A DNA stretch of 64,000 nucleotides from Arthrobacter_H rhombi (GTDB lineage: Bacteria > Actinomycetota > Actinomycetes > Actinomycetales > Micrococcaceae). Position numbers and translations under genes: made by a program. A model generated the notes under the pieces. That model was not told the origin of the DNA. It ran no database searches and saw only the letters and a list, made by a program, of their open reading frames with translations. This document shows positions 8,370 through 14,986 of the stretch, one piece after another. How positions within the stretch are numbered: the stretch's first letter is position 1; the number at the start of each line of letters is the position of its first letter. The stretch is taken from NCBI RefSeq assembly GCF_039526245.1, contig NZ_BAAAIV010000005.1:1-64000 (forward strand), written 5' to 3'.

Positions 8370-8957
8370 TCAGGGGCGATGTATTTCCCAACTGCGGTAT
8401 CCCATTCCTCGCGAGATTCCGAGATCGCTATCCGAATAGGTCCCCAGGTTAACCCTACGGATGCTAGCGCCAATCCAGCTAGCGAATTTGTCGTTCAGCG
8501 ATAGTGCCGCCGCGTTGTCGCCCCGGGTGGCAAGCGCCATGTTGCGCCGGGGATGTTGTTTCGCCGCTGCGGTGAGCAGCGCCAAGCCCACTCCTCGACG
8601 TTGAGCTTTCGGAGCAACCGCCACTACTTGAATGAAGAGGGGATCAGTCTCTAGGCGTCCCGCGAACGTAACGCAATAACCGACGTGAACGCCCCCAATT
8701 TCGGCTAGGAGCACGACCCGCTCGGCAATTGTTGTGACGTTTGCCCCCACAGTCTGAACGAATATCGGCGCACAGAGAGCTTGCAGATCCTGGACTCGGC
8801 GGCCGTCTGGCCCGACTGCGGTCGCTTGGCGAATTGAAACCTCGGACGACGAGAGAGTCTCCAGCTGGCTCTGCCACTCGATGAACTTTGGATCGCGACC
8901 GGGAGGAAAGCTCGGTTCATACACTTTGTACTCGGGGTCGTTCGCGTTTATGGACAT
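8370..8957 (-). CDS. GNAT-family N-acetyltransferase
   Basis: A 195-residue protein ending in a GNAT fold: VHVGYCVTFAGRLETDPLFIQVVAVAPKAQRRGVGLALL carries the motif-A acetyl-CoA loop (QRRGVGLAL), followed by NAAALSLNDKFASWIGA where family members have the motif-B helix. Substrate unknown. I chose ATG 8957 because TACTGT (complement of 8964-8969) lies six bases upstream, implying a leaderless transcript; an upstream ATG at 9008 would add 17 residues of unlikely sequence. It is divergent from the 609-residue gene and lies in the C-D interval of the repeat array. Confidence 0.75.
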   Translation of the reverse strand: MSINANDPEYKVYEPSFPPGRDPKFIEWQSQLETLSSSEVSIRQATAVGPDGRRVQDLQALCAPIFVQTVGANVTTIAERVVLLAEIGGVHVGYCVTFAGRLETDPLFIQVVAVAPKAQRRGVGLALLTAAAKQHPRRNMALATRGDNAAALSLNDKFASWIGASIRRVNLGTYSDSDLGISRGMGYRSWEIHRP

Positions 8958-8963
8958 GTTCAA

Positions 8964-8969
8964 ACAGTA
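8964..8969 (-). promoter_or_regulatory. -10 box (TACTGT) for the GNAT gene
   Basis: TACTGT on the reverse strand with six bases to ATG 8957. The divergent arrangement means the 9009-9199 spacer holds promoters for both this gene and the forward zinc-ribbon gene. Confidence 0.4.
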
Positions 8970-9199
8970 TTGTGCCCAGCGCGCTAACGAGCGGAGGCCC
9001 TGCATCAACGCCGGCTTGCACGATATCTCTCGCGTTGGAGCTATCTGACATTCGTTGTCGTCTTTGGCGTCTGTCTGCCGATCTATGCAAGATTGCCCGG
9101 GCGCCGGTGAGTCTGATGGCTAACCTATCAACACGATGGTCGCGGCCGGGTGGTGTACTGGAAGGCACAGACGAGTGGTAGCTATCGGGAGGATGGATC

Positions 9200-11029
9200 T
9201 TGGGTCAGGGGTGGCGGGACAAGGAAATGCGTCTGAAATTCAGCACGATCACGTGTGGGGGATGCGGTGCTGAGCGGCTCCTCGCGCGGGCCTGTCACGA
9301 TTGCGGGGAGCGACCAAAGACTCATGAAATTCAATACGACCTCCAGCGTCGTGAACGCGTCGTTGCAGAATTCAGGTCTGGACGTAGAGTGCCCGACCAT
9401 ACTGTCAACCCCGATGCGGATTCTCTGTCCGCGGACTTCAACAGGTCACTGAATGGAGTGCTTCGGGCGCTTTCCGAGGTGTCTAGATCTGGACGTTCCG
9501 CCGACGCATTGGTCGCCGCCTTTGGTGACATGGACCAGCTGGTGGCAAGTTGGAGCAAGCTGCTGCCGCGACCGAGACGGAACCGTGGCAAGGTGATCGG
9601 TCAGGCCATTCGCACGTTCGCGGAAGGAATGGAAATCTTTGTGGACGCGCTCTGTGCCCCAGACATGCATGCGGCTCAAAGACTTCAACGGCAGGGCAAC
9701 GACCTCATTGGCGAGGCCGAGGCAGTCCTCGATGGAATCACTGTGCTGGATGCGGCTGAAGAGGCGTTTGCAAGCGGATCGCCATTGGAGGGTATGAACC
9801 GCATCGGACGGGAGGCACGCGTGAGCATCGGTATGGAATCGTCCATAACCGAGCTTGACGCCGTTCTTTCATCAGGAGTCGGCTGGGACGCGGCGATACC
9901 GGGCATGGGTCTCCAATCGCGAACCATACTGCTCTTAGCGCAGAACTTATTCGACTTGGAAGCGTTCTCCGAGGCCATAGGCGTCGCTGACAATGTGACA
10001 ACCAAGGTGGGTCACGTCCTCGCCAGATCGGGCAATTGGCGACGTGCTCATGCGCGCGCGGCGGCCTACCTCGCGAGCGGAGCTATGTCGATGCACCTTA
10101 CGATTTCATCGCTCGGCAGCAGCGAACTCGAGACGGCACAGAGCGCGGTTGCTGCCGTGGCGACGTGGCGAGACGGAGTCCTCCGGCATGCTTTGGCGAC
10201 CATGCTGGCAAGTTCCATGGATGAGTACGATCGCCTGGTTGGCAAAAGCGGCGGTCACGCCACGAAAAAGGCCGCGTCGACATACCCCGGTTTGATGCTT
10301 GACGAGAATCTCACACCCGCCCTGAGGAACGCGGGAGGTCACGCTGGGTTGGATCTGGCGGAGGGCGGTATCCGAATCGGCGACGAAGAGTTTTCCTCCG
10401 ATGAGTTTGTCGACAAGGTCCTCGCGTATTTCGAAACGACGACGGCGACGTTCGTAGGAGTTACTCTTGCCATGACTCGACTTGGGGCAGATCTAAGCTG
10501 TGACGCCTACTTGGCACCCAGAGACCGCCTCGCTGCTGTGGCGCTTTTCCTTGGAGCCTTCAATCTCACTTGCGATTCGGTTCAAGTGGACGAGGACGCG
10601 CTGACGATGCAAGTGAGTGGACCGGAGCCGGACTGGATGACGCTGTCCGCCGCGCTCAGCGCGATGTTCCAAGCTTCGGTGGAACGTCTAGAGATCCGCC
10701 TTTCCACCGAAGTAGGAAAGCGCACTTTCACCACTTCCTTCGAGCGCATTCGCCAATTTGCGGATGGGATAGGCGAGCTTCCTGCGGAGCGTGCAGCGCT
10801 CCACCTAAGCGCCATCGTTGCGGCAAGTCGACTAGATGGTGCTTCTCCCTGGCCTGATGAGGAGTGGGAGCGAGTAGTTAGAGCAGTCATTCGCCGAGAT
10901 GAGGGAGCCGACCTTCGCACGTGGGTAAAAGGTGTCCGCAACCTTCGCGAATCTGGACGCGAAGCGGACAAACCAGAAGTGGTTGCGTCATGTGAGAGGG
11001 CATTGGCCGAATTGCGACAGCGTCGTTAG
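9200..11029 (+). CDS. Zinc-ribbon-headed hypothetical protein (609 aa)
   Basis: The N-terminus has CGGCGAERLLARACHDCGE, a two-CxxC zinc ribbon, at residues ~19-37. The remaining ~570 residues are rich in Ala, Leu and acidic residues and look mostly helical, with no membrane segment or signal peptide. I recognise no further domain. TTG at 9200 is chosen because GGGAGGA (9187-9193) sits six bases before it; ATG 9227 would still keep the zinc ribbon. Lower GC than the backbone and lying between repeats C and D, it behaves as cassette cargo. Function unknown. Confidence 0.8.
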   Translation: MGQGWRDKEMRLKFSTITCGGCGAERLLARACHDCGERPKTHEIQYDLQRRERVVAEFRSGRRVPDHTVNPDADSLSADFNRSLNGVLRALSEVSRSGRSADALVAAFGDMDQLVASWSKLLPRPRRNRGKVIGQAIRTFAEGMEIFVDALCAPDMHAAQRLQRQGNDLIGEAEAVLDGITVLDAAEEAFASGSPLEGMNRIGREARVSIGMESSITELDAVLSSGVGWDAAIPGMGLQSRTILLLAQNLFDLEAFSEAIGVADNVTTKVGHVLARSGNWRRAHARAAAYLASGAMSMHLTISSLGSSELETAQSAVAAVATWRDGVLRHALATMLASSMDEYDRLVGKSGGHATKKAASTYPGLMLDENLTPALRNAGGHAGLDLAEGGIRIGDEEFSSDEFVDKVLAYFETTTATFVGVTLAMTRLGADLSCDAYLAPRDRLAAVALFLGAFNLTCDSVQVDEDALTMQVSGPEPDWMTLSAALSAMFQASVERLEIRLSTEVGKRTFTTSFERIRQFADGIGELPAERAALHLSAIVAASRLDGASPWPDEEWERVVRAVIRRDEGADLRTWVKGVRNLRESGREADKPEVVASCERALAELRQRR

Positions 11030-11172
11030 TTTGTATGAATTCACGATGGTCTCGACTCCGCCGTCCGATCAGGCGCACGGCGACGGAGAGGATTCCGTTT
11101 TTGTACGCTTATCCAGTTATCCAAAGGGAATCGACCAAGACTTTTTTTATCGGACCCCGATAGGAATCTCAA

Positions 11173-11219
11173 AGGTTGCTCGGCTACGGAACGTGGTGGA
11201 GTTCCGCTTCAATGTATAG
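11173..11219 (+). repeat. Cassette-boundary repeat, copy D (full length)
   Basis: A 47-base copy nearly identical to G (about 42 of 47 positions). CGGAAC (11187-11192) and GTTCCG (11201-11206) form a perfect six-base inverted repeat around GTGGTGGA, followed by CTTCAATGTATAG. It lies about 140 bases after the 609-residue gene. Confidence 0.9.
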
Positions 11220-11238
11220 GCCTCGACCAATTGCTTGA

Positions 11239-11280
11239 GAAAGGTTCGGGATGCTGATCGCATCTCGGGCCTTTCTTTCT
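11239..11280. terminator. Strong intrinsic terminator after copy D
   Basis: A 16-base stem (11239-11254 with 11260-11275, three G-U pairs) around TGATC, ending CCTTTCTTTCTTC. It probably ends transcription of the 609-residue gene through repeat D and insulates the next unit. Confidence 0.7.
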
Positions 11281-11359
11281 TCGCTTCCTGGACCGACGGG
11301 AACGTCAAGTACTTCGGGAACGGTGGCTGTTCCCGATTCGGCGGGGGCTCGAAGCTGGC

Positions 11360-11365
11360 TAGCCT
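11360..11365 (+). promoter_or_regulatory. -10 box (TAGCCT) for the 146-aa gene
   Basis: TAGCCT with seven bases to ATG 11373, matching the leaderless spacing seen for other genes in this array. Confidence 0.4.
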
Positions 11366-11372
11366 GAACTTC

Positions 11373-11813
11373 ATGGACCGTAGAGACACGGAGGACGCCG
11401 CGACGCTTATGACCCTGCTCCGTCGAGGGAAGCACCCCTCATCGATACGCGGGTTGCTGTCAGGATGGGACATGCGGCAGGCCGATGTGCCTTCAAGGAC
11501 ACAGATTGAGACGGCAATATCTATCCTGGTGGGTTCCGGCCTTGCTGAGGTCGATCCATCCTGGAGGATGAGGCTCACTGAGCAGGGCGGACAGCTCATG
11601 CGGTCCGTGAAAGGTTCTGGCGGGATGCGGCTGATGCCGAGGGCAATTAGCCATCTGCTGGCAGAAAGTGAGTTGAATCGTGCGCCGCTGAGTTTGCCTG
11701 AGTCGGTCTTTGTCCCAGCGCGTGATGATTATCTGGACACTGCTCGACGCAGGGCTGAGCGCCGATCGCAACATCGGTGGTGGTGGCCCTACCCATTTCG
11801 GCGCCCCCGTTAG
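11373..11813 (+). CDS. Small winged-helix-like hypothetical protein (146 aa)
   Basis: Residues ~40-85 (TQIETAISILVGSGLAEVD...RMRLTEQGGQLMRS) have the pattern of a winged helix: a recognition-type helix, a two-strand wing, then 'LTEQG'. The tail is very basic (TARRRAERRSQHRWWWPYPFRRPR). ATG 11373 is preferred because TAGCCT at 11360-11365 lies seven bases upstream (leaderless); the longer frame from 11235 would start inside the terminator. It may be a DNA-binding regulator or a nucleic-acid-binding cassette protein. It is the only gene between repeats D and E. Confidence 0.6.
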   Translation: MDRRDTEDAATLMTLLRRGKHPSSIRGLLSGWDMRQADVPSRTQIETAISILVGSGLAEVDPSWRMRLTEQGGQLMRSVKGSGGMRLMPRAISHLLAESELNRAPLSLPESVFVPARDDYLDTARRRAERRSQHRWWWPYPFRRPR

Positions 11814-11882
11814 TGACGCCGCCACGCGAGGGCCGCCGGCCGCGGAGCCTGAGGACGTAGCTGGGATCGCAGGCGCCGGTGA

Positions 11883-11929
11883 TGTTGATCGGTTACGAAA
11901 CGTGGTGGAATTCCCGTTTCAACGTGTAG
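11883..11929 (+). repeat. Cassette-boundary repeat, copy E (full length)
   Basis: Reads TGTTGATCGGTTACGAAACG then TGGTGGAATTCC and CGTTTCAACGTGTAG. Its sequence differs from D and G, but a six-base inverted repeat is kept in different letters: GAAACG (11897-11902) with CGTTTC (11915-11920). Confidence 0.85.
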
Positions 11930-12377
11930 TCAGCTTCCCCACGATTCTGCCGAATCTGCTATTCGATCGGCTTACAAGCTGGAGGCCAGGAATTGCGTTG
12001 TCTAGAACGCCCATCATGAGCTAACTGGGGTCACGCCATGATTGACAGCGAGTTTCGTCGGGTTGAGTGTCTGGATTAATCCCCTGTCGAATTCCGGGCT
12101 AAGACAGAACAGCCGGGCTCTGTGGGCAGGTCGCCGCAAACATCGCAGGGGTACATTGGCGGCGGCAGCCGCGACGTCTCGCCGAGGCGACGGCGCCCTG
12201 AGAATTCCACCTGGCGTCTTGGCGGCATTCATTCGGAACGCGGGCAAGGTTCGGCAAGTCGAAGTGCGGATCACGCAGAAGGCTGCGGAGCCGTGCGCTC
12301 GGCGCTTCGGCTGGCAGGGCTTACTTCCTTCAGGACCTTTGGGATGCACGCTTATGCCCGGACCTCGCAGCATCGAG
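11930..12377. other. Long non-coding stretch before the DUF4177 gene
   Basis: About 450 bases with no supportable gene. Short frames on both strands exist but lack family features. It could be the eroded remains of an earlier cassette gene or insertion sequence; I see no terminal repeats that would prove this. Confidence 0.35.
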
Positions 12378-12383
12378 TAGCAT
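12378..12383 (+). promoter_or_regulatory. -10 box (TAGCAT) for the DUF4177 gene
   Basis: TAGCAT, 36 bases before ATG 12420, giving a short leader of roughly 30 bases that contains AGAAG as a weak ribosome-binding site. Confidence 0.35.
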
Positions 12384-12419
12384 GACTCCAAATTGACCAG
12401 CAACAGAAGAAGTCACGTC

Positions 12420-12626
12420 ATGCACTATGTCGTCGTACAGGTAATCCTCAAAGAGAAACTCTGGGGAACCGGTTCAGGCAACCTGTCCTCCCTTGAGCAG
12501 GCCATTAACGAGCAGGCCGCGAAGGGCTATCGACTCCACACCATTACCACTGCGAGTAGCGGGAGCAAGGGAATCGGTGGCGGTGACCGCATCCAGGCAA
12601 CGATGGTTTTCGAGAGCCTCGGTTAA
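12420..12626 (+). CDS. DUF4177 family protein
   Basis: A 68-residue protein that fits DUF4177 end to end: HYVVVQVILKEKLWGTGSG, SLEQAINEQAAKGYRLHTIT and the GGGDRIQATMVFE ending. Family members are small soluble alpha/beta proteins of unknown function and are common on mobile DNA. ATG 12420 begins the conserved fold; a TTG at 12393 would add nine unrelated residues. It is the only gene between repeats E and F. Confidence 0.8.
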   Translation: MHYVVVQVILKEKLWGTGSGNLSSLEQAINEQAAKGYRLHTITTASSGSKGIGGGDRIQATMVFESLG

Positions 12627-12640
12627 TCGCACATCGCGAA

Positions 12641-12680
12641 ACGCGCCGGGGAGTCTGGATAGCCCGAAGTGCCGGCGCGT
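12641..12680. terminator. Inverted repeat after the DUF4177 gene
   Basis: ACGCGCCGG (12641-12649) pairs perfectly with CCGGCGCGT (12672-12680) across a 22-base loop. There is no T-run, so it is at best a weak terminator or a processed 3' structure. It ends 20 bases before repeat F. Confidence 0.4.
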
Positions 12681-12700
12681 CGAGAGGGTCTCAGTATTGC

Positions 12701-12730
12701 AAAGCGGTGGAGTCCGATTGAACGTGTTAG
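12701..12730 (+). repeat. Cassette-boundary repeat, copy F (degenerate)
   Basis: AAAGCGGTGGAGTCCGATTG followed by AACGTGTTAG. It keeps GGTGGA and the AACGTGT end but is among the most diverged copies. It lies between the DUF4177 and MNT/HepT units. Confidence 0.6.
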
Positions 12731-12754
12731 GGGTCTCGAGCCTCGCGGGTCTAT

Positions 12755-12771
12755 ATATCACGCGATATGAT
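12755..12771 (+). promoter_or_regulatory. Operator/-10 region of the MNT-HepT operon
   Basis: ATATC-ACGC-GATAT (12755-12768) is a perfect inverted repeat overlapping a TATGAT -10 box (12766-12771) six bases before ATG 12778. This is a natural binding site for the HTH domain of the antitoxin encoded just downstream, pointing to autorepression. Confidence 0.6.
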
Positions 12772-12777
12772 AGTTGC

Positions 12778-13221
12778 ATGGTGAACACCGTACGACAACT
12801 GCGTGAGGAGGCCGGTCTCAGCCAAGCTGAGCTGGCCGACCGGTCAGGAGTGGCACAACCCAACATCGCGGCGTACGAGGCCGGCAGACGCAGGGCTTCG
12901 GCGGTTATGTTGGAGCGCCTGCGACGCGCCGCCCGCCCGCTGCCTCATCAGGCGCTGGCTGAGCACCGTCACGAGCTTGTGACGTTGGCCGGGAACTACG
13001 GCCTCACGAACCTTCGCGTCTTCGGGTCGGTAGTGCGCGGGGCAGACGAACCGGGCAGTGACCTCGACATCCTGGTGACACGCTCGCCCGGCGTCGGATT
13101 GATGGCGCTGGCCGCGTTCACTGAGCGGGCGACGGAACTGCTCGGAGTCGAGGTCGACGTGGTGACTGATGGCGGCCTGCGAGCTGATCATGAGGTGCTG
13201 ACCACGGCCGTTGCCGTATGA
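12778..13221 (+). CDS. XRE-type HTH fused to MNT nucleotidyltransferase, antitoxin
   Basis: 147 residues. Residues 1-55 are an XRE/Cro helix-turn-helix (VRQLREEAGLSQAELADRSG...NIAAYEAGRRR). The C-terminal part is a minimal nucleotidyltransferase with the GS-x10-DxD signature (FGSVVRGADEPGSDLDILV). MNT proteins pair with HepT toxins and can neutralise them by AMPylating the toxin's active-site tyrosine (family knowledge). The fused HTH would add autoregulation at the palindrome over its promoter. It overlaps hepT by four bases. Confidence 0.88.
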   Translation: MVNTVRQLREEAGLSQAELADRSGVAQPNIAAYEAGRRRASAVMLERLRRAARPLPHQALAEHRHELVTLAGNYGLTNLRVFGSVVRGADEPGSDLDILVTRSPGVGLMALAAFTERATELLGVEVDVVTDGGLRADHEVLTTAVAV

Positions 13222-13559
13222 CGGGGCGGGATGCAGCTGCGCTGCGGGAGATCGTGCGCCTGTGTGACGTCGGCGCGGTTCTGGTTGCCCGTGGACACGC
13301 CTGGTTCGTCGACGACCCGCAGAACGTCCCTGGCCTGGCAGCGGAGTCCCTGATCATCAAGATCGGGGAAAACGTTGCGCGACTGAGCACGGAGACGACA
13401 GCTCTGCATCCCGATGTGCCCTGGTCGCTCATCAAGCGTATGCGTGACCGTCTGGCCCATCACTATGAAGGAACGGACTACGGGGCTGTCTGGGACACTC
13501 TCGTGGTCGACCTGCCGGCGATCCGTGGCTATTTGGCTCGGTTGGACGAGGGCGCATGA
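13218..13559 (+). CDS. HepT-like HEPN ribonuclease toxin (DUF86)
   Basis: A 113-residue HEPN protein with the R-x4-H-x-Y motif near the C-terminus (RDRLAHHYEG), the catalytic signature of HepT ribonucleases; the Tyr is the residue AMPylated by MNT partners in studied systems. Its start overlaps the antitoxin stop (ATGA), so the two are co-translated. The order antitoxin-then-toxin and tight coupling are typical. It is the cargo of the F-G interval and likely stabilises the array or acts against phage (inference). Confidence 0.88.
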   Translation: MTGRDAAALREIVRLCDVGAVLVARGHAWFVDDPQNVPGLAAESLIIKIGENVARLSTETTALHPDVPWSLIKRMRDRLAHHYEGTDYGAVWDTLVVDLPAIRGYLARLDEGA

Positions 13560-13573
13560 CGGGTCCGAGGCAG

Positions 13574-13620
13574 AGGTTGTTCGGCTACGGAACGTGGTCG
13601 AGTTCCGCTTCAATGTCTGA
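13574..13620 (+). repeat. Cassette-boundary repeat, copy G (full length)
   Basis: A 47-base near-twin of copy D, with the same perfect CGGAAC (13588-13593)/GTTCCG (13602-13607) inverted repeat. It begins 15 bases after the HepT stop, and its last bases supply the ATG (13613) of the following phnA gene. Confidence 0.9.
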
Positions 13621-13975
13621 GCAGTTGCCGCCGTGCCCGGCTTGTGGTGAAGAATACGCGTACGAGCAGGGCACGCTGTTGGTCTGCCCGATGTGCGGTC
13701 ACGAGTGGGACGCCGGCGCTGCGGTCGAGGGCGACGCAGCCGGGGATCCCGAAATCAAGGATGCCGTCGGGAATGTGCTGGCCGATGGCGACACCGTCTC
13801 GATCGCCAAGGACCTCAAGGTCAAGGGCGGCGGTGGCGGCACCGTCAAGGTGGGCACAAAGGTGAAGGGTATCCGTCTCCTTCCGGACGGCGTCGATGGC
13901 CACGATATCGATGCCACAGTGCCCGGCTTCGGTCGGATGCAGCTGAAGCCGAGCGTCGTGAAGAAGGTCGACTGA
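13613..13975 (+). CDS. phnA: PhnA/YjdM-family zinc-ribbon protein
   Basis: 120 residues. The N-terminal zinc ribbon CPACGEEYAY...LLVCPMCGHEW is followed by a linker and the conserved PhnA C-terminal domain (DAVGNVLADGDTVSIAKDLKVKG...VKVGTKVKGIRL...HDIDATVPGFGRMQLK). Despite the name, the family is not essential for phosphonate cleavage and its true role is unclear. ATG 13613 places the start codon inside repeat copy G; the open frame extends upstream to 13556 but that part is just the repeat. It sits in the G-H interval and has a decayed twin at 14820. Confidence 0.88.
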   Translation: MSEQLPPCPACGEEYAYEQGTLLVCPMCGHEWDAGAAVEGDAAGDPEIKDAVGNVLADGDTVSIAKDLKVKGGGGGTVKVGTKVKGIRLLPDGVDGHDIDATVPGFGRMQLKPSVVKKVD

Positions 13976-14070
13976 CGATTTTCGCCGTTGTTGGTGTCAG
14001 CGGGGCGGTGTTACCCCCCGGGAACCGCTCGTCAGCCTGGCCTGGTCCAAGAGGGTCCGAACCGTCATGA

Positions 14071-14099
14071 GGCGGGTGGAATTTCGCTCCACCGTCTGA
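14071..14099 (+). repeat. Cassette-boundary repeat, copy H (hairpin form)
   Basis: GGCGGGTGGAATTTCGCTCC followed by ACCGTCTGA. GGTGGA (14075-14080) pairs perfectly with TCCACC (14088-14093) over a seven-base loop. It lies between phnA and the msrA-like gene. Confidence 0.65.
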
Positions 14100-14132
14100 T
14101 CGACCGTTTTCTCTCGTCGCGTGGCGCGGCCG

Positions 14133-14138
14133 TAGCAT
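14133..14138 (+). promoter_or_regulatory. -10 box (TAGCAT) for the MsrA gene
   Basis: TAGCAT with six bases to ATG 14145, again the leaderless arrangement seen across the array. Confidence 0.45.
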
Positions 14139-14144
14139 CATCAG

Positions 14145-14636
14145 ATGGACATGGCGTTCGAGACTGAAGACATTCATTTCGCGGGTGGCTGCCTCTGGGG
14201 TGTGCAGGCCTTTATGGCGACGTTGAGGGGGGTGACGTTCACCGAGGCCGGAAGGGCCAACGGCACCAGCCAGTCCATTGACGGTGACTACGATGGGTAC
14301 GCCGAAAGTGTACTCACGCGATTTGATCCGGCCGTCGTGAGCGTCGAGCAACTCATGGTGTGCTTCTTCGAGATCATTGACCCTTACAGCGTGAACAAAC
14401 AGGGGCCGGATGCCGGCGAAAAGTATCGCACCGGCGTGTACTCCGACACGTTTACGCATCTCGAACGGGCGCAAGCCTTCATCGCCGCGAGAGACGACGC
14501 CGAACGGATCGCAGTCGAGGTACTGCCGCTCACGAACTATGTGCGAAGCGCCGATGAGCACCAGCATCGGCTCGCGCGTTTCCCCGAGGACTCCTGCCAC
14601 ATTCCCGGCGAATTGCTGGACAAGTACCGCAGCTGA
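14145..14636 (+). CDS. msrA: Peptide-methionine (S)-S-oxide reductase
   Basis: 163 residues, the normal size for MsrA. The catalytic cysteine lies in GGCLWGVQ (family GCFWG) near residue 16, followed by the conserved SIDGDYDGYAESVLTRFDP, FFEIIDPYSVNKQGPDAGEKYRTGVY and YVRSADEHQHRL segments. MsrA reduces methionine-S-sulfoxide in oxidised proteins using thioredoxin-derived electrons. The phenylalanine of GCFWG is replaced by leucine, and the family's usual 'GxxYRS' is 'EKYRTG', so this is a diverged variant. It is cargo of the H-I interval rather than part of a chromosomal stress operon. Confidence 0.85.
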   Translation: MDMAFETEDIHFAGGCLWGVQAFMATLRGVTFTEAGRANGTSQSIDGDYDGYAESVLTRFDPAVVSVEQLMVCFFEIIDPYSVNKQGPDAGEKYRTGVYSDTFTHLERAQAFIAARDDAERIAVEVLPLTNYVRSADEHQHRLARFPEDSCHIPGELLDKYRS

Positions 14637-14790
14637 ACGGTCGGAAGCGCTGCATGGGCGGACCAGGTCTACTCGCTGGTGCGCCGGGGTGCGGATTCTC
14701 GGGGACAGACGATGGTGCGGTAGATGCCGCTTTCGCCATGACGGACGAAGTCGGCGGCCAGGGGCCCACTCGATCACGTTTGCTATCCGT
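14637..14790. other. Spacer between msrA and repeat I
   Basis: About 150 bases with no gene or clear structure. Confidence 0.3.
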
Positions 14791-14823
14791 GGCGACGTCG
14801 TGGAGATCCGCTTCACTGTATGA
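14791..14823 (+). repeat. Cassette-boundary repeat, copy I
   Basis: GGCGACGTCGTGGAGATCCG then CTTCACTGTATGA. GTGGAG (14799-14804) pairs with CTTCAC (14810-14815) with one G-T. Like copy G it runs straight into phnA sequence, here a decayed copy. Confidence 0.7.
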
Positions 14824-14975
14824 GCTGCCGCCATGCCCGGCTTGTGGCGAAGGCTACGCCTGCGGGAGGGGCACACTGTTGGTCTGCCCGATGTGGTTCA
14901 TGAGTGGGAAGCCCGCGCTGCGGTCGAGGACGACGCGGCCGGCGTGTCCGCGCTCGGGGATGCGGACTCCAGTCG
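14820..14975 (+). pseudogene. Decayed second copy of phnA (5' part)
   Basis: From 14820 the DNA follows the first ~150 bases of the intact phnA at high identity (for example CCATGCCCGGCTTGTGGCGA and TTGGTCTGCCCGATGTG) but has lost its start codon, carries small indels that shift the frame, and stops matching near 14975. With copy I in front, it is a partial duplication of the G-plus-phnA unit. The break is about ten bases from the stop of the conserved SCO1664-family gene, marking the array's right edge. Confidence 0.75.
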
Positions 14976-14986
14976 GTTGAAGTTCC

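Noticed and set aside
13188..13613. Reverse-strand frame starting in repeat copy G
   Set aside because: The repeats give similar short N-terminal sequences on the reverse strand at several sites, but the rest is antisense to HepT and MNT.
5431..14823. CRISPR array
   Set aside because: The repeats are 0.4-3 kb apart and separated by genes, not by uniform short spacers.
5431..14823. Classical integron attC sites
   Set aside because: No GTTRRRY/RYYYAAC core pair in the copies, and no IntI-type gene in the window; kept as a novel or unassigned repeat.
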